From contig CANHGT010000009.1 of the NCBI GenBank assembly GCA_947460385.1, forward strand, positions 1-32,534: a stretch of DNA of 32,534 bases, in the 5' to 3' direction. The notes below the pieces were generated by a model. It was not told the origin of the DNA, ran no database searches, and worked only from the letters and a program-made list of their open reading frames with translations. A program made the translations under genes and the position numbers. Origin of the DNA: Alphaproteobacteria bacterium (lineage in GTDB: Bacteria; Pseudomonadota; Alphaproteobacteria; WRAU01; Hepatincolaceae). Positions 8,113 to 15,613 of the stretch are shown here, piece by piece (within the stretch, counting starts at the first letter, position 1; every line of letters starts with the position of its first letter).

Positions 8113-9015
8113 TCAACTTGAGATATTAAAATATTTTTGATATAATTGTTCTATTAGACCTATTTTTTGTAAATTATGCAAATAAGATTGAAACTCTAAA
8201 GAATCTTGAAAAGGTTTTGCAAAAGCAAGTGAAACAGGATTATCAAAGTTTCTATTAGGTTCTATGTGAAACATTTTTATTCCTGAATGCGATTCATTGT
8301 ATAAATAATTTGTAATTGTTTGTATATTGGCAACCCCAAAATCTAAATCATGCTCTATCATATCATTAATTAGAATGTCCCAATTATAATAATAATTTAT
8401 CATGCTGTGATTACCACTAAAACTTTGTTTTAGATTATCTACATATCTGGCATTACGATATACACCAAAATTATAATCATTATTAACTGTTAATGCCAAA
8501 GCATTGATGTTTTTTTCTTGGTTAGTAATATTTAATTTAGGTATACCAAAAAAAACAAGGGGTAAATATAAATATGGGCTAGAAAAATGAACAAGATCAA
8601 GATTTTTTTTATTCCATTCAATGCCATCTACAATAATATCTATGTCTCCATCATGCAGTGCATTTTCTAGTTGTACTTGGGGCAACTGAATAAAAAAAAC
8701 TTCTTTTTTCATATTATGTGCAACAATTTCTATCACATCTACTACCAAGCCTTCAGGCATACCATGATTCATGTATATTAGCGGATATTCTTTGCCACTG
8801 GTTCCTACAATTATGTTATTAGGATTATTTTGGTGCAAAGCAATGTTATGACGCATTGTGCTATTTAATAGTAAATAAAGAGATAAAATTGATATAATGA
8901 AAAATACTACCAAATATAATAATGCATTAGTTTTACTAATGTTTAAAAAGTGTAAGCAACGAATTGTAAACACTGTAACAATCATAGTAGAAACAATCAT
9001 TAATATAAGAAACAT
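8113..9015 (-). CDS. Membrane-anchored solute-binding protein (SBP_bac_3-like)
   Basis: The soluble part (about residues 65-300) resembles family 3 periplasmic solute-binding proteins: IIVGTSGKEYPLIYMN, then GLVVDVIEIVAHNMKKEV, ALHDGDIDIIVDGIEWN and FSSPYLYLPL, with a late region like 'YLHNLQKIGLIEQLYQKYF'. Instead of a cleavable signal it has two hydrophobic segments (about 1-18 and 31-50) separated by a short loop with Arg and Lys. By the positive-inside rule this places the binding domain in the periplasm. No permease or ATPase gene is near, so it may be a sensor or an orphan receptor. Start: ATG at 9015 has AGGG eight bases upstream. TTG at 9021 is only two bases from that site. It heads the operon through GT4, GT2, ccrM, pgeF and prs. 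Confidence 0.72.
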   Translation of the reverse strand: MFLILMIVSTMIVTVFTIRCLHFLNISKTNALLYLVVFFIISILSLYLLLNSTMRHNIALHQNNPNNIIVGTSGKEYPLIYMNHGMPEGLVVDVIEIVAHNMKKEVFFIQLPQVQLENALHDGDIDIIVDGIEWNKKNLDLVHFSSPYLYLPLVFFGIPKLNITNQEKNINALALTVNNDYNFGVYRNARYVDNLKQSFSGNHSMINYYYNWDILINDMIEHDLDFGVANIQTITNYLYNESHSGIKMFHIEPNRNFDNPVSLAFAKPFQDSLEFQSYLHNLQKIGLIEQLYQKYFNISS

Positions 9016-9038
9016 TATCAATACCCTAAATATATCCT

Positions 9039-9067
9039 TTTACAAACAGGATAAGTTTTTTTATAAT
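9039..9067 (+). promoter_or_regulatory. Sigma70-type promoter for rnd
   Basis: TTTACA at 9039-9044, a 17-base spacer ending in seven T's, and a perfect TATAAT at 9062-9067. Predicted initiation near 9074 gives a leader of about 64 bases that begins almost exactly with the inverted repeat at 9076-9104. Confidence 0.65.
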
Positions 9068-9075
9068 AAAATTAC

Positions 9076-9104
9076 AAGGTGAATATCTAAGAACTTTTCA
9101 CCTT
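9076..9104 (+). promoter_or_regulatory. Inverted repeat at the predicted 5' end of the rnd transcript
   Basis: AAGGTGAA (9076-9083) and its exact complement TTCACCTT (9097-9104) flank a 13-base loop. It starts within a few bases of the predicted rnd transcription start. It could be a 5'-stabilising stem in RNA or an operator in the divergent region between rnd and the glycan operon. No T-tract follows immediately, so it is not a terminator. Confidence 0.5.
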
Positions 9105-9137
9105 ATAAAGATAACCTATTTATAAAGATTTTACAAT

Positions 9138-10325
9138 ATGGAATATGTTTTTATTGAAGAGCAAAGTTTTTTAGATTTTTATGTTTCAGACATGAAAGGA
9201 GCATCTATTTTAGCAATAGATACAGAATTTATGAGAAAAGAAAAGTACTACCCTGAGGTGTGCTTGATTCAAATTTCTTATAAAAAAGGCTTTGCAATAG
9301 TAATAGATTGTTTAAAGTCGTTAGATTTAACAGAAACAATGAAAGTGATTTATAATCCTAATATCAAGAAAGTCTTCCATAGTGGTAGACAAGATATGGA
9401 AATATTTTTGTACTTAAATAATAAGTTGCCTACTAATATTTTTGACACACAATTAGCTTTGTTAGGGTTAAATATAGGGCAGAATTTAAGCTACGAAAAG
9501 ATGGTTAAATATTTGTTAGATGTAGAACTAGATAAAAATCTTACAGTTAGCAATTGGTTTAAACGCCCTTTATCTAAAGATCAAATAAAATATGCTGCAT
9601 TTGATGTTTTATATTTATATTTATTATATGAAAAAATCATGCAGTTGTTAAACAAACATAATAAATTACATTGGGTAGCAAATCTATTTCTTCCGTTGGA
9701 AAATCCAAGTTATTATGACAGCAATTTGAATAAAATATTGTTAAAATTCTGTGATACCTCTCATGACCCAAACTTCCTGAATACCGCAAAAGATTTATTG
9801 CAATGGAGAGAACAGCTTGCTAAGAATATCAATATTGCAAAAAAGTTAATTTTAAAAGATGAAGTAATAGCAGAATTATCACAACTTCGCCCTAGCACTA
9901 CTGATGAACTTGCATCTATTTTAGATGATACAATAATAGAACTATATGGAACAGAAATTATTGAAGTTATTACTAGCGTTAATCAAGATAACATTATTTC
10001 TAAAGATTCTTTTATGCCAACCAATTATGTGAACCATTTAAACAATGGGCAAAAAGACCTATTAAATATTTTGCGTACTCTTTTAAACAATGTGGCAGAT
10101 AAATATAAAATTCATGCTGATTTAATTTGTATTCAAGAAGATTTAGCTTGTTTAATTATTAACATAGATAAGCTTGAAACATTAGCATTTGCTACTTGGA
10201 AATACGAGGTGTTTATTAATGATGCTATAGATTTTTTACTGGGTAAAGTATCTATTAAAGTGCAAGACAATTGTTTAGTACTGCATGTATTAGATGAGCT
10301 TACACAACATACTACAAAAGAATAA
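9138..10325 (+). CDS. rnd: Ribonuclease D
   Basis: This 3'-5' exoribonuclease trims tRNA precursors and other small RNAs. The 395-residue protein has a DEDDy nuclease domain: Exo I D28-T-E30 in AIDTEF; Exo II D86 in FHSGRQDMEIF; Exo III Y152 and D156 in YAAFDVLYLYLLYEKI. All catalytic residues are present. An HRDC-like helical domain follows (about 210-285, LLQWREQLAKN, ELSQLRPSTTDEL). The last 100 residues are a diverged second helical region. No strong Shine-Dalgarno precedes the ATG. It is transcribed alone, divergent from the glycan operon and convergent with the flavin oxidoreductase gene. Confidence 0.93.
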   Translation: MEYVFIEEQSFLDFYVSDMKGASILAIDTEFMRKEKYYPEVCLIQISYKKGFAIVIDCLKSLDLTETMKVIYNPNIKKVFHSGRQDMEIFLYLNNKLPTNIFDTQLALLGLNIGQNLSYEKMVKYLLDVELDKNLTVSNWFKRPLSKDQIKYAAFDVLYLYLLYEKIMQLLNKHNKLHWVANLFLPLENPSYYDSNLNKILLKFCDTSHDPNFLNTAKDLLQWREQLAKNINIAKKLILKDEVIAELSQLRPSTTDELASILDDTIIELYGTEIIEVITSVNQDNIISKDSFMPTNYVNHLNNGQKDLLNILRTLLNNVADKYKIHADLICIQEDLACLIINIDKLETLAFATWKYEVFINDAIDFLLGKVSIKVQDNCLVLHVLDELTQHTTKE

Positions 10326-10370
10326 TATATAACTGTAGATAGCTTGAAAAAACAAACATATAAATGTTAA

Positions 10371-10429
10371 AATACAGTGGTAAGCATCACTAAATATTTT
10401 ACTATGTAAGTTATGCTTAAAACTGTATT
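10371..10429. repeat. Long imperfect hairpin between convergent rnd and oxidoreductase genes
   Basis: In the 164-base gap, AATACAGT (10371-10378) pairs with ACTGTATT (10422-10429). After a symmetrical 2x2 internal loop (GG opposite AA), TAAGCAT (10381-10387) pairs with ATGCTTA (10413-10419), leaving a 25-base loop. The 15 pairs in register are unlikely by chance. T-rich sequence follows on both strands (ATTATTATA on +, ATTTTAACATTT on -), so it may end transcription in both directions. The rest of the gap shows only a small AACAT/ATGTT hairpin at 10355-10368. Confidence 0.55.
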
Positions 10430-10489
10430 ATTATAAATAAACAACAGAAAAATCCCAATAAATTAGCTATCATGCAACAACTATGCTTA

Positions 10490-11896
10490 TTAATCGCCTT
10501 TCATAATCGCATTCACTAATTCTTGAATGCTTGGAATATAGCCATTTTTATACATTGGATCATGTTTAAACCTATACGCATGATGCCCCGAGAAAACTAA
10601 ATTATCTTGTACACTGCCACCGTGTCCTACATCTTGCAAAGTTTTTTCAATGCAAAATGAACGAGGATCAGGCAGACTTCCTGTAGTATTATTTTTCTCT
10701 TCTTTGTCGCACCAACCACTAAAACGACAATGACTTAAACAACCCATACAACCAACCTGATCTTTTCTAATTTGATCGGCATCTGCTTGTTTAACAAAAA
10801 TTACTGTATCATCAGGTGTCTTAAGTAAAGTATCTAGCCCTTCCGAAATATAACCCATTGCACGAGGATAGTCTACTTCTTGTACATAAAAGTTAGTAAT
10901 ACCGTTGCCACTAGGAATTTGCTTGGTAAACTCTTCATTAGCTCTACGTGATACTTTCATTTGTCTGGCACTACGTTCTTCTAATTTTATTAAAAAAGGA
11001 TTTCTAATTGCAGATGAATAAAAGCCCGTTGGTGAAAAATTATGCAAAGATACACCTCCATCATCAACATTTAATAATGCTTGTTTATAAGCATCACTAA
11101 TTGGGCTTTCTTGAGTTAATAGTGGACGGGTTCCAAATTGAAATGCTAACAAACCAACATCTTTATTATCTATATACCTTTCCCATTCTTTCAAATTCCA
11201 TACACCACCTGCCATAATAATAGGAACATGTGATAAATTTAAAGAATTTAACGATGAACGTAAATCTACTATTCTTTCATATGGATCTTGGGGAATTTTT
11301 GGATCTTCTTTACTAGATAAACCATTATGCCCACCTGCCAACCATGGGTCTTCATAAACTACACCACCTAATAATTCAGCTACTTTATTGTAAGAACGCA
11401 ACCATAAAATTTTAAATGCTCGGGCAGATGAAATAATTGGATAATAATATACCTTATGCTTAGCGGCAATATCAGACAAAGAATAAGGTAAGCCCGCACC
11501 ACATGTAATACCATGGATTAAACCTTTTACACCACTTAGAACTTCATCTATAATTTGTGATGTACCGCCAGCTTCCCATAAAAAATTCATATGGATTCTA
11601 CCGTTACCCGATGCAACATCATAAGCAATTTTTGCTTGGTCTATACCACCAGCAATACTATATTCTACAAGCCTTTGAAATTTTTCTTTTCTTGTCATAT
11701 TTTCATCAAAAATATATCTTAACACATTCCCTTCACTGTCTAAAAAATCAGGATTTGTGCCAGAAATAGTTCCTACGGCACCACATTTAGCAAAATTGCC
11801 TGCGGTTAAACCCGTAGAAACATTAATTCCCTTTCCACCTTCAATAATAGGCAAAACATCAGCATTGGATATTTGTATTTTATCTAATTTAAACAC
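10490..11896 (-). CDS. Nitronate monooxygenase-family flavin oxidoreductase with C-terminal cysteine cluster
   Basis: This is a 468-residue FMN-dependent TIM-barrel protein of the nitronate monooxygenase / NAD(P)H-dependent flavin oxidoreductase group. Barrel landmarks are IIEGGKGINVSTG and CGAVGTISG near the N-terminus, LIHGITCGAGLPYSL, GGHNGL, IIMAGGVWN and LAFQFGTRPLLTQES. It is longer than the classic enzyme (about 320-360 residues). The extra C-terminus carries C383-x2-C-x3-C-x5-C396 (in GCMGC, SHCRF, GWC), which could bind an iron-sulfur cluster or zinc. The substrate is unknown. Start: GTG at 11896 has GGGG six bases upstream; TTG at 11902 abuts that site. It follows pnp closely and probably shares its transcript. 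Confidence 0.78.
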   Translation of the reverse strand: MFKLDKIQISNADVLPIIEGGKGINVSTGLTAGNFAKCGAVGTISGTNPDFLDSEGNVLRYIFDENMTRKEKFQRLVEYSIAGGIDQAKIAYDVASGNGRIHMNFLWEAGGTSQIIDEVLSGVKGLIHGITCGAGLPYSLSDIAAKHKVYYYPIISSARAFKILWLRSYNKVAELLGGVVYEDPWLAGGHNGLSSKEDPKIPQDPYERIVDLRSSLNSLNLSHVPIIMAGGVWNLKEWERYIDNKDVGLLAFQFGTRPLLTQESPISDAYKQALLNVDDGGVSLHNFSPTGFYSSAIRNPFLIKLEERSARQMKVSRRANEEFTKQIPSGNGITNFYVQEVDYPRAMGYISEGLDTLLKTPDDTVIFVKQADADQIRKDQVGCMGCLSHCRFSGWCDKEEKNNTTGSLPDPRSFCIEKTLQDVGHGGSVQDNLVFSGHHAYRFKHDPMYKNGYIPSIQELVNAIMKGD

Positions 11897-11913
11897 CAGC
11901 AACCCCGTTCATA

Positions 11914-14004
11914 TTATATTTTTTTAGTTAAACGAATTTTACCTTTTTCATCAATATTGACTACTTTTACTTGTAAAGTTTCACCCTCTTTAATAAAATC
12001 ATGAATATTGCTTTCTTTATTAGGAGTAACTTCACTAATATGTAAAAAACCATCATTCTTACCTAAAAAGTTAATAAAAGCACCAAATTCTAATACTTTT
12101 ACCACTGTACCATCATATATTTTATCTATTTCAGGAACTGCTACTATAGATTTAATAGTTTTTAAGGCTGCTTCAATACCTTCTATGTTTATACCCGAAA
12201 CTTTAACTAAACCATCATCACTAATATCAACTTTTACATCGTTATTAGCACAGATTTCTTTAATTATTTTTCCACCACTACCAATGATATCTTTAATTTT
12301 ATCTTTATTCACTTGTAAGGTATGAATTTTTGGTGCCCACTTGCTTAATTCTGTCTTAGGTTCTGACATTGCTTTATTCATTTCACCAATAATATGTAAT
12401 CTACCTTTATGGGCTTGGGATAATGCTTGCTCCATAATATCATAAGTTATTGAGGTAATTTTAATATCCATTTGTAAAGCTGTAATGCCTTGATCGGTAC
12501 CTGCAACTTTAAAGTCCATATCTCCTAAATGATCTTCATCACCTAAAATATCAGATAATACCGCATAAGCATTGTCTTCTTTAATTAAACCCATTGCAAT
12601 TCCTGCTATTGGACGTGGCATTGGCACACCAGCTGACATTAAGGCAAGAGATGCCCCGCACACTGTTGCCATAGAAGACGAACCATTGCTTTCAGTAATT
12701 TCAGAAACTACTCTAATGCTGTAAGGGAATAAGTCTTTACTTGGTAAAAGTGGGTGAATAGCACGCCATGCTAATTTACCATGACCAATTTCACGCCTAC
12801 CTGGGCTACCAATTCTACCTACTTCGCCCACTGAAAAAGGAGGGAAGTTGTAATGTAGCATGAAATCTTCTCTAGTATCACCTTCAATATCATCAATAAT
12901 TTGCGAATCGGCATCAGTACCAAGAGTAGCAAAAACCATTGCTTGGGTTTCTCCTCTTGTAAAAATAGAACTACCATGAACCCTATTAAAACAATCTACT
13001 TCTGCCACAATTGGACGAACTTGTTCTAAAGTTCTACCATCTATACGTACCTTCTTATTAAGAACATCGCTTCTTACAATATCTTTTTCTAAATTTTTAA
13101 AATAATAATTGAAATTTCTTGCAACTAATTCTTCAGAAAAACGATCATCACCTTGTAGCGATTCTTCAGTAGACACTTTCACAGCATTAATCATTGAACT
13201 TCTAAGAGTTTTATCTTTTTCTGCGAAGGCTAACCTTAATTTAGCTTCCGATAGTTCGGCAATCGTTGTAGCAAACAACTTTAATTCATCGCTGTCTAAG
13301 GTGGCGAACTCATAAGGAGTTTTATTCACTGAACCCTTAAAATCTTCTATTAAAGTAATTACTTCTGCAAATGATTGATGAGCAAATTTAACCGCTCCTA
13401 ACATTTGTTCTTCATTTAATTCTTTTGCTTCTGATTCTACCATCAAAACGCCTTGCTTAGTTCCTGCAACAACTAATTCTAAGTTACTATTTAATAGCTC
13501 TTGTGCTGTTGGATTTAAAACATAAGAGTTGTTTATAAACCCTACTTTTGCTGCACCTACTATATCCATCATAGGAACACCTGAAATTGCTAATGCTGCA
13601 GATGCACCTATTAATGATACTATATCGGTTGAGTTTTCATCGTCATATGTGATAACAGATACAACTACTTGTACCTCATTACGAAATCTTTCATCAAATA
13701 AAGGTCTTACAGGTCTATCAATTAAACGAGATATAAGTATTTCACGTTCTGTTGGTCTACCTTCTCTTTTAAAAAATCCACCTGGTATTTTACCAACGGC
13801 ATAATATTTATCTTGATAGTTGACAGTTAATGGAAAGAAATCTAAAGCAGAATTTGCTTTTTTCCCAAATACAACTGTGGCTAAAACTTGTGTGCCACCT
13901 AGCCTTGCTATTACGGCACCATCTGCCTGTCTTGCTATTTTACCTGTTTGTAAAGATAATTCTTTTCCACCCCAAACAATGGTTTTTTCCGTAATGTTAA
14001 ACAC
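11914..14004 (-). CDS. pnp: Polynucleotide phosphorylase
   Basis: This phosphorolytic 3'-5' exoribonuclease acts in RNA turnover and is a degradosome component. Its 696 residues match the family length. Domains in order: RNase PH 1 (about 10-145, with RLIDRPVRPLF); helical linker; RNase PH 2 (about 320-540, with RIDGRTLEQVRPI, FTRGETQAM, GRREIGHGKLAWRAI and DFKVAGTDQGITALQMDIK, whose aspartates are catalytic); KH domain (about 555-610, IIGSGGKIIKEI); S1 domain (about 620-690, GTVVKVLEFGAF and DGFLHISE). The GTG start is two bases after the rpsO stop, using AGGAG inside the end of rpsO. The rpsO-pnp pair is often autoregulated in bacteria; I see no direct evidence here. Confidence 0.97.
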   Translation of the reverse strand: MFNITEKTIVWGGKELSLQTGKIARQADGAVIARLGGTQVLATVVFGKKANSALDFFPLTVNYQDKYYAVGKIPGGFFKREGRPTEREILISRLIDRPVRPLFDERFRNEVQVVVSVITYDDENSTDIVSLIGASAALAISGVPMMDIVGAAKVGFINNSYVLNPTAQELLNSNLELVVAGTKQGVLMVESEAKELNEEQMLGAVKFAHQSFAEVITLIEDFKGSVNKTPYEFATLDSDELKLFATTIAELSEAKLRLAFAEKDKTLRSSMINAVKVSTEESLQGDDRFSEELVARNFNYYFKNLEKDIVRSDVLNKKVRIDGRTLEQVRPIVAEVDCFNRVHGSSIFTRGETQAMVFATLGTDADSQIIDDIEGDTREDFMLHYNFPPFSVGEVGRIGSPGRREIGHGKLAWRAIHPLLPSKDLFPYSIRVVSEITESNGSSSMATVCGASLALMSAGVPMPRPIAGIAMGLIKEDNAYAVLSDILGDEDHLGDMDFKVAGTDQGITALQMDIKITSITYDIMEQALSQAHKGRLHIIGEMNKAMSEPKTELSKWAPKIHTLQVNKDKIKDIIGSGGKIIKEICANNDVKVDISDDGLVKVSGINIEGIEAALKTIKSIVAVPEIDKIYDGTVVKVLEFGAFINFLGKNDGFLHISEVTPNKESNIHDFIKEGETLQVKVVNIDEKGKIRLTKKI

Positions 14005-14006
14005 TA

Positions 14007-14285
14007 TTATTTAACTCCTCTTAATTGTAATTTTTCAAGCAATTCACTATATTTAGCAAAATCATTATTTTTGATATAGGTTAATAGTTTTTTACGTCTA
14101 CTTACCATTCTTAACAAACCTCTTCTTGAATGTAAATCTTTCTTATGAATCTTCATATGATTAGTTAGCAATGTAATTTGCTGGGTTAAGATTGCCACCT
14201 GTACTGGTTCTGAACCCGTATCTTTAGGGTTAATAGCAAAGCTTTTTATTAAAGCTTCTTTTTGTTCTTTTGTAATTTGCGACAT
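14007..14285 (-). CDS. rpsO: 30S ribosomal protein S15
   Basis: S15 is a primary 16S rRNA-binding protein needed for assembly of the 30S platform. The 92-residue protein shows the S15 pattern: DTGSEPVQVAILTQQI, LTNHMKIHKKD, then HSRRGLLRMVSRRKKLLTYI with the conserved rRNA-binding His/Ser/Arg, and a C-terminal LLEKLQLRGVK. ATG at 14285 has GGAG seven bases upstream and is preferred over the GTG one codon earlier. It lies 17 bases after truB and is translationally adjacent to pnp. Confidence 0.97.
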   Translation of the reverse strand: MSQITKEQKEALIKSFAINPKDTGSEPVQVAILTQQITLLTNHMKIHKKDLHSRRGLLRMVSRRKKLLTYIKNNDFAKYSELLEKLQLRGVK

Positions 14286-14302
14286 CACATTTCTCCGATT
14301 GC

Positions 14303-15202
14303 TTAATTTATTAAATGACGATAATTATTAAATACTCTTAAAAACCTTACAACCCCATTGTTGTATTCCAACAAAGCTATCAATTGTTTGTCAAACATTG
14401 CGGTAAACACAATATTTGGAAAGTCTTTATTAAATATTAGGCTATTAAGCCTGCCATGTAATAAATCAATTGCTTGGTTTTTAGTTAAAATATAAGCCAA
14501 GATGTCATCCAGCATATATTCCACACTTAATAAAAAATCATCAACATTTTCTTTTATATTATATATCATATTTGAATCAATTAAAACTATTTCTTTATTG
14601 ATATGAATTTTTTCACGTTTTAAATAGCTAACACAACCGATACAACCTAAATATTCTGCAATATCTTCACCTAATGTTCTAATATAAGTACCTTTACTTA
14701 CATTAGCTCTTAGTATAACTGTTTTATTTTTGCTATTGTAATCTATTAATGATAATTCATGAATTGTTACTTCCCTTGTTGGCATTTTAAAGTCAACACC
14801 TTTACGAGCTAAGTCGTAAGCCCTTTGCCCTTCAATTTTAATTGCAGAAAATTTAGGGGGAGTTTGTTGTATGGAACCTTGAAAATGGCTTAAAACATTG
14901 TTTAAATTATTTAAAGAAGGAAATTCATTATTTTGTTGAATAACTTGCCCCTCCATATCTTTAGTATCAGTTTTTATGCCAAATTGAATAGTAAATAAAT
15001 AAGTTTTATCTTTATTTAGAACGTAATCTACCGTTTTAGTAGCTTCTCCTAATGCAATCGGAAGAACGCCTTCTGCCATAGGATCTAGAGTACCACCATG
15101 CCCCACCTTACTTTTGGGGAATTGTTTTTTTATAATGCTTACTACTTTGGTAGACAACCAACCAGGTGGTTTATACACAAACAACCAACCATGTACTTCC
15201 AT
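14303..15202 (-). CDS. truB: tRNA pseudouridine(55) synthase
   Basis: TruB isomerises U55 in the T loop of tRNAs. The 299-residue protein begins with WLFVYKPPGWLS, followed by VGHGGTLDPMAEGVLPI with catalytic D40. Further motifs are KTYLF and FGIKTDTKDMEG, then QTPPKFSAIKIEGQRAYDLARKG and RANVSKGTYIRTLGEDIAEYLG. The C-terminal part is compact and diverged from PUA. Start: ATG at 15202 lies one base beyond the rbfA stop and gives the standard N-terminus. An in-frame TTG at 15229 lies inside rbfA and adds residues that do not match the family. It sits in the rbfA-truB-rpsO order typical of bacteria. Confidence 0.95.
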   Translation of the reverse strand: MEVHGWLFVYKPPGWLSTKVVSIIKKQFPKSKVGHGGTLDPMAEGVLPIALGEATKTVDYVLNKDKTYLFTIQFGIKTDTKDMEGQVIQQNNEFPSLNNLNNVLSHFQGSIQQTPPKFSAIKIEGQRAYDLARKGVDFKMPTREVTIHELSLIDYNSKNKTVILRANVSKGTYIRTLGEDIAEYLGCIGCVSYLKREKIHINKEIVLIDSNMIYNIKENVDDFLLSVEYMLDDILAYILTKNQAIDLLHGRLNSLIFNKDFPNIVFTAMFDKQLIALLEYNNGVVRFLRVFNNYRHLIN

Positions 15203-15203
15203 A

Positions 15204-15605
15204 TTATATATCTTTAAACCACTGTTCAACTTCTTCTATTCTATCAAATTGCGTTTCTATTTTAAAGAATAATTGAGGAATTACCTTAATGTTTAATTCT
15301 TTAGAAAGAATTTTACGAAAAAATGGAACACATCTTTTCATTGCAGAAAGCAACTCTTTTTGTTTTTCATTGTTATCTATTCCCATAGATAAAAAATCAT
15401 AGAAATAAACAGTAGCCACCGAACTATCTGAATTGACATCTACATGGGTAATAAGAATATTTCTATCAAACAGTACATAATCTTTTACTTTAGATTTCTG
15501 AAATAATTCTGATATAATACGCTTAATTTCTTTACCCATTTGCAATGGACGTTTAGATTGTTTACCTTTTCTTTGTGCGATAACTAAATCAGAATTAAAA
15601 TCCAT
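15204..15605 (-). CDS. rbfA: Ribosome-binding factor A
   Basis: RbfA is a cold-shock-associated factor that binds the immature 30S subunit and helps 16S rRNA 5'-end maturation. The 133-residue protein has the KH-like RbfA fold: RPLQMGKEIKRIISELFQ at the N-terminus, ILITHVDVNSDSSVATVYFY in the middle, and LNIKVIPQLFFKIETQFDRI near the end, matching the family's 'R..P.L.F..D...'. It lies 8 bases after infB, and its stop is adjacent to the truB start. The Shine-Dalgarno (AAGGA) is rather distant from the ATG, so coupling to infB translation is likely. Confidence 0.93.
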   Translation of the reverse strand: MDFNSDLVIAQRKGKQSKRPLQMGKEIKRIISELFQKSKVKDYVLFDRNILITHVDVNSDSSVATVYFYDFLSMGIDNNEKQKELLSAMKRCVPFFRKILSKELNIKVIPQLFFKIETQFDRIEEVEQWFKDI

Positions 15606-15613
15606 GAATAAAA

